DNA of 20,617 nucleotides from Collinsella aerofaciens (GTDB lineage: Bacteria > Actinomycetota > Coriobacteriia > Coriobacteriales > Coriobacteriaceae), in NCBI GenBank assembly GCA_021639365.1, contig JAJXHK010000036.1:1-20617 (forward strand), written 5' to 3'. A program made the position numbers and the translations under genes. Shown piece after piece: positions 7,985-15,023 of the stretch (position 1 is the stretch's first letter; every line of letters begins with the position of its first letter). The notes under the pieces are model-generated. The model saw nothing but the letters and a program-made list of their open reading frames with translations. It ran no database searches and was not told the origin of the DNA.

Positions 7985-8950
7985 CTAAAAATTCTCGTCG
8001 AGGAAGTCGTCGACCGTATTCCAGTAGAGCTCGGGGTCGACTTGCGCGCTCTTGGCATGGGTGGCGCCGTGGATAGTGAGCTTTTGCTTGACCTTGCTGG
8101 CGCACGCGTCGTAGTTTTGGTCGAGCATGCTGTACGGCACAAAGGTGTCCTGGTCGCCGTGGATAAACAGCATGGGAACCGTCGCGTGTTCGAGTTGCTC
8201 CACACTGCTCGCCTTATGAAAGTCGTAGCCCGCGCGCACATTGCACACCAAGTTTGCTACATCGAGCAAGGGAAAGCTGGGCAGGCCGAACACGTCCTTG
8301 AGCTGCAGAGAAAACTCGTCCCAAACGCTCGTATAACCGCAGTCCTCGATAATGCATTTCACGTTTGCGGGCAGAGATTCCCCCGCGACGTTCATGGCGG
8401 TTGCCGCACCCATCGACTCGCCAAAGACCAGGATACGCGCCTCGGGGTCAGTCTGAACGATTCGCTCGATCCATGCGACGATGTCGAGGCGCTCGGGCCA
8501 GCCCATGCCGATATAGTCGCCGCCGGAGCGCTCGTGGGCGCGCGCGGCAGGTGCGAGCACGTTCATGCCGCGGTCGTGGAATCGCTTGACGTATCGGGCC
8601 ATACCGATGGGCTCGTTGGTATATCCATGCAGGCAAACGGCGTAGTCGTGCGTGCTCTCCGACGCAGCAAAATACCAAGCGGCAAGTTCGGTTCCGTCAT
8701 CTGCGGTGAGGCTGCTGCTCTCGCGGTTCTCTTTAAACCATGCCCGCGCCTCGGTGTCCTCGGCATCCGGCTGCTCACCTTCTTTGTCGTCCTTGCCGTC
8801 CTGCATCATCTTCATGGTGTATGGCGCGCGGGGATTCAGCGCGAAGTCAAACAGAAAGTTGCCGGCAAACCCCAGCAGCGCGACAACGACTACCAACGTA
8901 ACAATGCCGGCTATCTTGAACTTTCGATGGGGGTGTGCGCTTTGAGGCAT
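7985..8950 (-). CDS. Membrane-anchored alpha/beta hydrolase
   Basis: 321 residues. The start at 8950 is preceded on the - strand by AAGGAG (8959-8964). One N-terminal helix (about 12-36, IAGIVTLVVVVALLGFAGNF) anchors or exports the protein; the catalytic domain (about 65-321) should lie outside the membrane. The nucleophile elbow FGESMGAA gives Ser179; Asp268 (HGDQDTF) and His298 (IHGATHAKS) complete a canonical triad in order, and HGYTNE (about 108-113) supplies the oxyanion loop. It resembles the BAAT/acyl-CoA-thioesterase-like and dienelactone-hydrolase-like group of cell-surface esterases. The substrate cannot be assigned. A strong promoter with two palindromic sites lies upstream, suggesting dedicated regulation. 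Confidence 0.9.
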   Translation of the reverse strand: MPQSAHPHRKFKIAGIVTLVVVVALLGFAGNFLFDFALNPRAPYTMKMMQDGKDDKEGEQPDAEDTEARAWFKENRESSSLTADDGTELAAWYFAASESTHDYAVCLHGYTNEPIGMARYVKRFHDRGMNVLAPAARAHERSGGDYIGMGWPERLDIVAWIERIVQTDPEARILVFGESMGAATAMNVAGESLPANVKCIIEDCGYTSVWDEFSLQLKDVFGLPSFPLLDVANLVCNVRAGYDFHKASSVEQLEHATVPMLFIHGDQDTFVPYSMLDQNYDACASKVKQKLTIHGATHAKSAQVDPELYWNTVDDFLDENF

Positions 8951-8970
8951 TTACGGTTCTCCTTAAAGAT

Positions 8971-8984
8971 GTTAATACATCAAC
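8971..8984. promoter_or_regulatory. Palindromic operator candidate, proximal site
   Basis: GTTAATACATCAAC, the core of an 18-bp imperfect palindrome (8969-8986, ATGTT ... AACAT). It matches the site at 9016-9029 at 11 of 14 positions and lies between the predicted hydrolase transcription start (about 8993) and the ribosome binding site, a repressing position. Confidence 0.5.
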
Positions 8985-8999
8985 ATTTAATGCAAGCGC

Positions 9000-9028
9000 A
9001 TTATGGACGTTCACCGTTGATGCGTCAA
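9000..9028 (-). promoter_or_regulatory. Sigma-A type promoter of the hydrolase gene
   Basis: Read on the - strand: -35 TTGACG (9023-9028), a 17-bp spacer, and -10 CATAAT (9000-9005). Five of six bases match consensus in each box and the spacing is ideal. The predicted leader is about 43 nt. Confidence 0.75.
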
Positions 9029-9029
9029 C
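9016..9029. promoter_or_regulatory. Palindromic operator candidate, distal site
   Basis: GTTGATGCGTCAAC: arms GTTGA/TCAAC are perfect around TGCG. It covers the -35 box of the hydrolase promoter. Its start is 45 bp from the start of the proximal copy. Confidence 0.5.
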
Positions 9030-9092
9030 AGGCAAAGAATGGGTAAACAAAGGGTCACGTATGGTGCAAATTTCGCACGCACCCAGACGCTT

Positions 9093-9101
9093 TGATATAG
9101 T
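9093..9101 (+). promoter_or_regulatory. Extended -10 promoter of the hemolysin III-like gene
   Basis: TGATATAGT: a TGn extension followed by TATAGT (9096-9101). No good -35 is present, as is usual for extended -10 promoters. The transcript would begin about 9108, some 29 nt before the ATG. The same architecture (TGCTATAGT) is used before the Mg2+ operon at 15011. Confidence 0.6.
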
Positions 9102-9136
9102 GTTGAGAACTCTTTACGTTGGAGGATGTAACCGGC

Positions 9137-9820
9137 ATGTCCGATTCGAGCGACAGTTCTAAGCCGCGACCCAAGACCGCGGCCGTTCCACACTACACGG
9201 TGGGCGAGGAGATCATGAACTCCGTCACCCATGGTGTCGGCTGCCTGCTGGGTATCGCGGGCCTGGTGCTCCTGATCGTATTCGCTGCCCTGCGCGGCGG
9301 AGGCCCGGCCCACATGGCCGCGGCGATTGTCTATGGTGTCAGCATTATTCTCGAATACCTAGCCTCCACGCTCTACCACGCGATTCAGCCCGCGCGCGCC
9401 AAGCGCGTGTTTCGCATCATCGACCACAGCTGCATCTACCTGCTCATAGCCGGCAGCTATACGCCGTTTTGCCTCATCACGCTCGCAAACGACGGCGGCG
9501 CTGCGCTGTTCTTCGCCGTATGGGCCATCGCCATTATCGGCATTGCCCTCGAGTGCTTTATGCGCGAGCGCCAGCCGCACTGGGTAAGCGGCCTGGTCTA
9601 TCTGCTGATGGGCTGGCTCGTTGTCTTTAAACTGCCCGCACTCGTGGCGCTGCTGAACCCCGTGGCGCTTGCCCTGCTCGCCGTCGGCGGCGTGTGCTAT
9701 ACCGTGGGCGTGCCGTTCTATATCGCCAAAAACGTGCGCTATCTGCACAGCGTGTTCCACCTGTGGGTGCTCGCCGGTAGCATCTTCCAGTTCATGGCGG
9801 TGATTCTCTTCGTAATCTAG
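9137..9820 (+). CDS. Hemolysin III / PAQR family membrane protein
   Basis: 227 residues from ATG 9137, preceded by GGAGG (9121-9125); an in-frame TTG at 9119 overlaps that ribosome binding site and is rejected. Seven hydrophobic segments are visible. Family motifs: NSVTHGVG (His32), STLYHA (Ser77, His81), DHSCIYLLIAGSYTPF (Asp97) and HSVFHLW (His204, His208). In PAQR proteins Ser/His/Asp and the C-terminal HxxxH form an intramembrane metal site typical of a hydrolase (ceramidase-like in animal relatives). Bacterial members are named hemolysin III (YqfA/TrhA in E. coli), but a haemolytic role is doubtful; they have been linked to membrane lipid and fluidity control. It is followed at 110 nt by the CBS-domain membrane protein. 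Confidence 0.93.
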   Translation: MSDSSDSSKPRPKTAAVPHYTVGEEIMNSVTHGVGCLLGIAGLVLLIVFAALRGGGPAHMAAAIVYGVSIILEYLASTLYHAIQPARAKRVFRIIDHSCIYLLIAGSYTPFCLITLANDGGAALFFAVWAIAIIGIALECFMRERQPHWVSGLVYLLMGWLVVFKLPALVALLNPVALALLAVGGVCYTVGVPFYIAKNVRYLHSVFHLWVLAGSIFQFMAVILFVI

Positions 9821-9865
9821 CGACCACGCCTGCGCGCCCGCGTCCTCGTTTGGGCGCCGGCGCCA

Positions 9866-9893
9866 TTGCCGTATCCGCCATCAACGTTTTAAT
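9866..9893 (+). promoter_or_regulatory. Candidate promoter of the CNNM/CorC-type gene
   Basis: TTGCCG (9866-9871), a 16-bp spacer, then TTTAAT (9888-9893). Plausible but not strong; read-through from the hemolysin III-like gene is equally possible. A 12-bp palindrome GGCGCCGGCGCC lies just before at 9853-9864. Confidence 0.35.
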
Positions 9894-9930
9894 CCGACGT
9901 CCCGAATCTTGGAGGTTCGAGAAACTCCCG

Positions 9931-11304
9931 ATGGACATAACCATCTCCCTTATCACCACCCTCGTTTTGACCCTCATCAACGGCTACTTCTCTATGTCTG
10001 AGATGGCGCTCACCACGGCCAAGCGCGCCGTGCTGGAGCACGAGGCCGAGGAAGGCGACAAGCGTGCCGAGCGTGCCATTAAGCTGGCTGCCGACTCCGA
10101 CCAGCTGCTCGCCACCATCCAGGTCGCCATCACGCTCGTGGGCTTCGCCTCGTCCGCCGTCGCCTCGACGAGTCTGTCCGACCCGCTCGCCACGTGGCTC
10201 ATGAGCTTTGGCATCGCGCCGCTCTCCGCCATCGCGCGCGGCCTGGCGCCGGTCATCATCACCGTCGCGGTCGCCTTCGTGTCCATCGTGATCGGCGAGC
10301 TCGTCCCCAAGCGCATCGGCCTGGCCAATGCCGAGGGTGTGTCCAAGCAGGTCGTGGGCCCGCTTTCCGTGTTCCAGAAGATTGCTCGCCCGCTCGTGTG
10401 GCTGACTGGCGCTTGCTCCGATGGCCTGGCCCGCATTCTGCGCATCAAGAGTGCCGACGACCGTCAGAACGTCTCGGAAGAAGAGATCAAGTACATGGTC
10501 TCGGAGCAGGACGACCTGCTCGACGAGGAAAAGCGTATGATCCACGAGATCTTTGACCTGGGCGACACCGTTGCCCGCGAGGTCATGGTGCCGCGCGTGG
10601 ACACCACCATGTGCGAGGACGACGAGACAGTCGCCGACGTGTTGTCCACCATGCGCCAGACCGGCTTCAGCCGCATCCCCGTCTATCACGAGGACCCCGA
10701 CAACGTCGCGGGCATCGCGCACATCAAGGACCTGATTCAGCCCGCGCTCGACGGCAAGGGCGACCAGCCCATCGCCGGCTTTTTGCGCGACGCCACCTTT
10801 GTGCCCGACACCAAGGACATCCTGCCGCTGCTGTCCGAGATGCAGACCTCGCACGACCAGATCGTGGTGGTCGTGGACGAGTACGGCGGCACGGCCGGCA
10901 TCATCACCATCGAGGACATCGTCGAGGAGATCGTCGGCGAGATCGAGGACGAGTTCGACCCCGACAACAAGTATCTCACGCGCCTTTCGCGCCGCGAGTG
11001 GCTCGTTGATGGGCGTTTTTCGTGCGATGACGCGATTGAGCTTGGTTGGCCGCTCGAGGAAAGCGATGATTATGAGACCATCGCCGGCTGGATCTTGGAG
11101 CTTTGCGACTCGGTGCCCGACATCGGAGAGGTGTTTGAGGTCGCGGGGTACAAGTTTAAAGTGCAGTCGATGCGTGGCCAGCGCATCTCGCTCATTCGCG
11201 TGATCGCTCCGGCCGAAACCGATAAGAAGGATTCCGAGTCTTCGGTAGACGAGCCGACGACGTCGGGTGCGGGTTCCGCGAATCCGCACGACGGCGACGA
11301 GTAG
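9931..11304 (+). CDS. CNNM/CorC (HlyC) family membrane protein with CBS pair
   Basis: 457 residues from ATG 9931. The frame is open from 9850, but MDITISLITTLVLTLINGYFSMSEMAL is the standard beginning of the family, so the internal ATG is chosen; GGAGG at 9911-9915 is 15 nt away, rather far. Domains in order: DUF21/CNNM transmembrane domain (about 1-185; SMSEMALTTAKR and GELVPKRIGLANAE are hallmark segments), CBS pair (about 210-335; VMVPRVD, FSRIPVYHEDPDNVAGIAHIKDL, VVDEYGGTAGIITIEDI), CorC_HlyC domain (about 350-427), then a short acidic tail. Relatives are implicated in Mg2+/Co2+ efflux or homeostasis and polyamine export. The name hemolysin is historical. The CBS pair probably binds nucleotide (ATP-Mg2+). 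Confidence 0.94.
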   Translation: MDITISLITTLVLTLINGYFSMSEMALTTAKRAVLEHEAEEGDKRAERAIKLAADSDQLLATIQVAITLVGFASSAVASTSLSDPLATWLMSFGIAPLSAIARGLAPVIITVAVAFVSIVIGELVPKRIGLANAEGVSKQVVGPLSVFQKIARPLVWLTGACSDGLARILRIKSADDRQNVSEEEIKYMVSEQDDLLDEEKRMIHEIFDLGDTVAREVMVPRVDTTMCEDDETVADVLSTMRQTGFSRIPVYHEDPDNVAGIAHIKDLIQPALDGKGDQPIAGFLRDATFVPDTKDILPLLSEMQTSHDQIVVVVDEYGGTAGIITIEDIVEEIVGEIEDEFDPDNKYLTRLSRREWLVDGRFSCDDAIELGWPLEESDDYETIAGWILELCDSVPDIGEVFEVAGYKFKVQSMRGQRISLIRVIAPAETDKKDSESSVDEPTTSGAGSANPHDGDE

Positions 11305-11328
11305 GACAAGGAAGAGTAGGGGAGAGTT

Positions 11329-12150
11329 ATGGCAGGCCTGTTCAACATCCTTAAGGTCACCGTCAGTGAGGACAAGATCTGCGCGCATGTGCTGGTGAAC
11401 CCCGGCATGCCGCTCATGACCTCGGAGGACATCGAGGCCACGGCGCGCGTGTACTACCTGGTGCCCGCGATTGCCAAGCACCTGTGCCTGGGCGATTCCG
11501 GCCGCGAGTTCCAGGACTGCATGGGTCAGACCGAGCTCTGCCACCTGCTGGAGCACGTGACGGTCGAGCTCATGAACGAGACCGGTCTTGCCGGCAGCAT
11601 TTCGTGCGGCCGCACGCGCGTAAGCGAGCACGACGAGCGCGTCTTTGAGATTGAGCTTTCGTGCCCCGACGATGCGCTGGCAATCGGTGCGTTGTCTTCG
11701 GCCACCTTTATGATGGACTGGGCTTACCTGCACGCCGACCAGCCGGCTCCCGACGTGGAGGGCACGGTCGCTGGCCTGCGCAACCTGGTGCTGGGCATGC
11801 GCGCCGAGGCCGAGGGCAAGGATCCTCACGAGGCCGTCGCCACTGCGAACGGCGAAGATGCTGCCGAGGACGAGGGCGATGTGCCGGTCGACGCCGAGTC
11901 CGTTGCCGATGCGACCGCCGAGCCCGTTCCCACCGAGCCCCAGGGCGTCCCCAACTTTGACGACGAGCCTCAGGTGGCGATTGATACCGAGGGCGCGGTT
12001 GCCGAGAACCATGAGGCCTCCGCTGCCGTCTTTGGCGGTGCGGCGACGGTTCCGGCAGGACCTGCGCATGAGGGCGGCCTGCCGCTCGTGGACGGCGCCG
12101 GCGAGGACCCGGGTGCCACGGTGGCCATGCCGGCTGTGCCTCAGGAGTAG
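11329..12150 (+). CDS. Stand-alone protein resembling the cyanophycin synthetase N-terminal domain
   Basis: 273 residues; ATG 11329 follows AGGGGAG (11318-11324). It lies 24 nt after the CBS-protein stop and is probably cotranscribed. Residues 1-135 carry a recognisable pattern: VPAIAKHLC (45-53), CHLLEHVTVEL (71-81), SCGRTR (92-97), then VFEIEL and a helix with alanines. In cyanophycin synthetase (CphA) the N-domain has an LPxxxxHxC-like segment, then HxVEHVALELQ, then FGRTR, then a Y/VFEY strand, in the same order. The ATP-grasp and Mur-ligase-like domains of CphA are absent. After about residue 137 the protein becomes an acidic, Ala/Pro/Glu-rich low-complexity tail. No membrane helix. Existence as a gene is sure; the CphA-N relation is from motif order read by eye, and the function is unknown. 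Confidence 0.8.
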   Translation: MAGLFNILKVTVSEDKICAHVLVNPGMPLMTSEDIEATARVYYLVPAIAKHLCLGDSGREFQDCMGQTELCHLLEHVTVELMNETGLAGSISCGRTRVSEHDERVFEIELSCPDDALAIGALSSATFMMDWAYLHADQPAPDVEGTVAGLRNLVLGMRAEAEGKDPHEAVATANGEDAAEDEGDVPVDAESVADATAEPVPTEPQGVPNFDDEPQVAIDTEGAVAENHEASAAVFGGAATVPAGPAHEGGLPLVDGAGEDPGATVAMPAVPQE

Positions 12151-12229
12151 GCCTACGCGTTTATCACCGTCACGTACCTGCGCCTTTGCCGTACGCAGAT
12201 GAGCGGAGCGGCAAGTGATGCGCTGTGGG

Positions 12230-12235
12230 TATAAT
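12230..12235 (+). promoter_or_regulatory. -10 element (TATAAT) before the YtxH-like gene
   Basis: A perfect consensus TATAAT, 52 nt before ATG 12287, giving a leader of about 45 nt. No clear -35. The leader has a small stem, GGGCAC/GTGCCC (12254-12269), before the ribosome binding site AGGAGAGGA (12272-12280). The 136-nt gap it lies in holds nothing else I can name. Confidence 0.6.
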
Positions 12236-12286
12236 GGACAGCATTCAAACGGTGGGCACCGACGTGCCCGCAGGAGAGGAATGATC

Positions 12287-12676
12287 ATGGGTAAGACTTT
12301 CAGCTTTGTCTCCGGCGCACTTTTTGGTGCTGCTGCTGGCGCTATTATCGGTGTTGCTCTGGCCCCGCGCTCGGGCGCCGAGACCCGCGCCATGGCTGCC
12401 GATATCGCCAACGACGCCTGGGACAATATGCGCGACACCTACGAGCACAGCGCCGAGGAGGCCCGTGCCGCGGTGAATGACTTTGGCCCGATGGTCGACG
12501 CCAAGACTGACGACCTGCGCGCCAAGGTCGACCTGGCCCGCGAGCGCATGGACCAGCTGCGCGAGCAGCTCAACGACGCCATTTCGGGCGGCAACGTGAC
12601 GCCTGCCGCCGACGTCGTGGTCGAGAACGCCGTCGAGGCCGATACCGAGGCTGCGGAGCCCTCGACCGAGGCATAA
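12287..12676 (+). CDS. YtxH-like small membrane-anchored protein
   Basis: 129 residues from ATG 12287; ATG 12281 (two residues longer) is equally possible because the Shine-Dalgarno AGGAGAGGA spans 12272-12280. One glycine/alanine-rich helix near the N-terminus (about 5-25, SFVSGALFGAAAGAIIGVALAP) is followed by SGAETR, the classic YtxH junction, and then a long charged helix (about 35-110) likely to form a coiled coil on the cytoplasmic side. The acidic tail ends in EAADTEAAEP-like repeats of Ala/Glu. YtxH proteins are small stress-associated proteins of unknown mechanism. The last base of the stop codon is the first of the next ATG (TAATG), so it is coupled to the PRC-barrel gene. Confidence 0.85.
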   Translation: MGKTFSFVSGALFGAAAGAIIGVALAPRSGAETRAMAADIANDAWDNMRDTYEHSAEEARAAVNDFGPMVDAKTDDLRAKVDLARERMDQLREQLNDAISGGNVTPAADVVVENAVEADTEAAEPSTEA

Positions 12677-13431
12677 TGCGCGCCGGGGATTTTGTCGGCG
12701 CCAAGATCTATCGCAAGCCTACCGAGGACAAGCGCACCAAAAAGGACGGCACGCCGCGCAGCCCAAAAAAGCTCGGAAAGATTCACTTTCCGGTCTTTAC
12801 CCCGGGCGGTACGCGCGTGGTCGGCTTTATGGTCCGCCAGTCCGATATCGCGGGCATGATCGAGCGTCCCGACCGATTCGTAGCGCTCGACGCCATTGGT
12901 GTCTACGAGGGCGCCATTGCGGTCGATGACGTCAAGGACACGTACGATGCCGCCGCCGCCAAGCGCCTCGACATCAACCTGGACGATTGCATCATCTGGG
13001 TCGGTATGGACGTGCGCACGGAATCGGGCGACGTCGTGGGCTATTGCTCGGACGTTGAGTTCAAGCCACGCTCGGGCATCGTGCAGGCATTCTATGTGAC
13101 CGCCGGTGCCGCTTCGAGCGTTTTGGTTGGTGACACGCAGGTGCCGCCGACGATGCTACGCGGCTACGAGAACGGCGCGATGGTCGTCTCGGACGAGGTC
13201 AAGTCGCTCGGGTATTCGGGCGGTGCGGCTGCCAAGGCCGCCGAGGCCAGCGTCGTGGTGGGCGATAAGGTCAAGAAGGGCGCCAAGGTGCTCGATGACA
13301 AGGGATCGGTCGCCGTGGACAAGGGCAGCCGCGCACTGGGCAAGCAGCTCGGCAAGACGCGCGGTATGTTCAAGGCCTTTAAGGACGAATATCAAAAGGC
13401 GAGCGGAGGCTCGTCAAAAGCTACAAAATAG
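12676..13431 (+). CDS. PRC-barrel domain protein
   Basis: 251 residues; the ATG overlaps the preceding stop by one base (TAATG), so translation is coupled. Two short beta-rich modules are visible: about 28-75 (LGKIHFPVFTPGGTRVVGFMVRQSDIAGMIER) and about 90-165 (LDDCIIWVGMDVRTESGDVVGYCSDVEFKPRSGIVQAFYVTAG), the second with the typical PRC-barrel pattern of a residue run D/E-G-x-x-V-G-x-V-x-D-x. The C-terminal third is a Lys/Ala/Gly-rich segment (KVKKGAKVLDDKGSVAVDKG) with weak heptad character. No signal peptide or helix. PRC-barrels bind proteins or RNA and often tune other systems; its partner here may be the YtxH-like protein made with it. Function unknown. Confidence 0.8.
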   Translation: MRAGDFVGAKIYRKPTEDKRTKKDGTPRSPKKLGKIHFPVFTPGGTRVVGFMVRQSDIAGMIERPDRFVALDAIGVYEGAIAVDDVKDTYDAAAAKRLDINLDDCIIWVGMDVRTESGDVVGYCSDVEFKPRSGIVQAFYVTAGAASSVLVGDTQVPPTMLRGYENGAMVVSDEVKSLGYSGGAAAKAAEASVVVGDKVKKGAKVLDDKGSVAVDKGSRALGKQLGKTRGMFKAFKDEYQKASGGSSKATK

Positions 13432-13452
13432 CGACGTACCAAATGATGGGAG

Positions 13453-13482
13453 GCAAGCCGGAGACCTGTTGCTCCGGCTTGC
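13453..13482 (+). terminator. Stem-loop between PRC-barrel and deacetylase-like genes
   Basis: A perfect 11-bp stem, GCAAGCCGGAG (13453-13463) with CTCCGGCTTGC (13472-13482), 8-nt loop, followed by TGTGTTTA, a poor U-tract. It probably ends the YtxH/PRC transcript at least in part. The next ATG is only 21 nt away, so it could also act as a leaky internal terminator. Confidence 0.7.
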
Positions 13483-13503
13483 TGTGTTTATGGGGGAGGG
13501 CAC

Positions 13504-14910
13504 ATGCGCCAAAACGGATCCAACTTAAACGGGCGTTCGGGTGCGCGTCCGACGGCGCGCCGCGATCTGGGGCAGCTGCCCAGCGGTCAGCGCCGCCGTC
13601 GCCGTAAGCCCGGCGCGATGTACCTCAACCATAGCCGCGGGTTTAGCGACCGCAGCGCGCGCATCGGCAACGGGCGCTCGCCGCGCCGACCGTCCCGTCT
13701 GCCCTATGCGCTCATTGCCGTGGGCTGTGCGCTCGTGCTGTTTATCGCTGCCGTCGTGGGCTACGTCAACCGCAGCGTGGACGTGGAGCTCAACGGCCAA
13801 AAGACCGCGGTGCGCGTGGGCTCTACGTTGCAGAATCTCATCGACGACCAGGAGTTGACTGACGCCTACGGCGCAGGCGACCTGCTGGCCGTCGATGACA
13901 GCGTGCTTAAGCGCCATGGCGGCGAAAAGCTGTCGGTTAAGGTGGACGGCAAGCGCATAAAACAGGGCAAATGGGATAGCCGCGAACTTGAGGGCGGCGA
14001 GAAGGTGACGGTCAAGGATGGCCGTAACACCTACGAGAAGCATGAGGTTCAGGCTACGGTTATCGAGCCCAAGCTCAAGGTCGAGGGCACGGGCGCTATC
14101 GAGTATGTGCAGACGTGGGGCGTTCAGGGCCGCTCCGAGGTGTGGGTTGGTGAGCAGTCGGGCAAGACGCAGGACCGCGGCGAGGTTGTGCCCGCCACCG
14201 ATTGCGTCGTTGCGTGCGCCAGCGTGGCGCCCAAGGGCAACGAAAAGTACGTGGCGCTGACGTTTGACGAGGGCCCGAGCGGTGCGACCAAGCAGATTTT
14301 GCAGGTGCTCAAGGAGAAGGGCGTCACCGCGACGTTCTTCCTTTCGGGCGATGCGGCCGAGGCCTCGCCTGCCACGGCCAAGGCGATTGTCGATGCCGGG
14401 TGCGAAATCGGATCCAACAGCTACAGCGACGATTCGCTCAAGGGCCAGGACCGTGAGGCGGTACGCGAGCAGATCACGAAAGGCACCGATGCGATTAAGT
14501 CGGCGACCGGCGTGAAGACGATGCTGCTGCGTGCTCCCTACGCTGCCTTTGACGAGCAAAACTGGATTGATGCGATGGACCTGGTCTCCGCCGTGGTCTC
14601 GTGGAATATTGACTCGGGCGACTGGCTGCTCAACGGTGCCGACGAGCAGGTCTCGACGGTGCTCGATTCGGTGACGCCGGGCAATATCGTGCTGCTCACC
14701 GATAGGGACGAATGCGCCGAGCAGACGCTCGAGGCGCTGCCGCAGATTATCGACGGCCTTGTCGCCGACGGCTACAAGATCGTGACACTCAGCGATCTGG
14801 TCAAGACGGACACGGCATTGAGCAAAAAGCTCACCTCGCTCACCAAGGTTTCCATGCCCAAAAACGCCGTGTTCCCCCAACTCCCCGAGGACGACGACAC
14901 CGCAGAGTAG
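13504..14910 (+). CDS. Membrane-anchored NodB-like polysaccharide deacetylase with altered active site
   Basis: 468 residues; ATG 13504 follows GGGGAGG. A basic cytoplasmic N-terminus (1-66, about 15 Arg) leads to one helix (about 67-88), so the rest is outside. Residues 91-190 form two beta-rich repeats resembling DUF348/ubiquitin-like modules of YabE-type wall proteins (VDVELNGQKTAVRVGSTLQNL). Residues 250-435 match the NodB/CE4 fold. Its five motifs read: TFDEGP (253-258; canonical TFDDGP), SNSYSD (304-309; canonical NHTxxH, both metal His replaced by Asn305 and Asp309), RAPY (343-346, intact), DSGDW (370-374, intact) and LLTD (397-400; canonical LxH, His replaced by Thr399). The fold is clear but normal zinc-dependent catalysis is unlikely. 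It could bind peptidoglycan or glycan without cleaving it, or use another chemistry. Confidence 0.88.
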   Translation: MRQNGSNLNGRSGARPTARRDLGQLPSGQRRRRRKPGAMYLNHSRGFSDRSARIGNGRSPRRPSRLPYALIAVGCALVLFIAAVVGYVNRSVDVELNGQKTAVRVGSTLQNLIDDQELTDAYGAGDLLAVDDSVLKRHGGEKLSVKVDGKRIKQGKWDSRELEGGEKVTVKDGRNTYEKHEVQATVIEPKLKVEGTGAIEYVQTWGVQGRSEVWVGEQSGKTQDRGEVVPATDCVVACASVAPKGNEKYVALTFDEGPSGATKQILQVLKEKGVTATFFLSGDAAEASPATAKAIVDAGCEIGSNSYSDDSLKGQDREAVREQITKGTDAIKSATGVKTMLLRAPYAAFDEQNWIDAMDLVSAVVSWNIDSGDWLLNGADEQVSTVLDSVTPGNIVLLTDRDECAEQTLEALPQIIDGLVADGYKIVTLSDLVKTDTALSKKLTSLTKVSMPKNAVFPQLPEDDDTAE

Positions 14911-14915
14911 CCATG

Positions 14916-14934
14916 TAAGAACGTCCCCAATGAC
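14916..14934. repeat. GGGGAC-type half-site
   Basis: TAAGAACGTCCCCAATGAC is the reverse complement of the half-site at 6414-6429 over 16 nt. It begins 6 nt after the deacetylase-like stop, the same position relative to a stop codon as the two full cassettes. It has no partner arm nearby. Confidence 0.7.
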
Positions 14935-15010
14935 TATGTCACGGATACGTCAGTGTTTGGTATGCCTGCAATGTGCAGCGCATAAATTCGGTGCCGCAGC
15001 GCGATGCTGA

Positions 15011-15019
15011 TGCTATAGT
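15011..15019 (+). promoter_or_regulatory. Extended -10 promoter of the Mg2+ operon
   Basis: TGCTATAGT: TGn then TATAGT (15014-15019). Transcription would start near 15024-15027, right at the 5' strand of the riboswitch's closing helix. No clear -35. Confidence 0.65.
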
Positions 15020-15023
15020 TACT

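Noticed and set aside
9119..9136. TTG start for the hemolysin III-like gene, giving six more residues
   Set aside because: This TTG overlaps the Shine-Dalgarno GGAGG that serves ATG 9137, and the extra residues are not typical of the family.
9889..12438. 849-codon open frame on the - strand across three + strand genes
   Set aside because: It spans intergenic gaps and three recognisable genes on the other strand, with no motif of its own; an artefact of high GC at codon position three.
13525..14880. 451-codon open frame on the - strand opposite the deacetylase-like gene
   Set aside because: The + strand frame has a membrane helix and a NodB fold; the - strand frame is Arg/His/Leu-rich with no motif.
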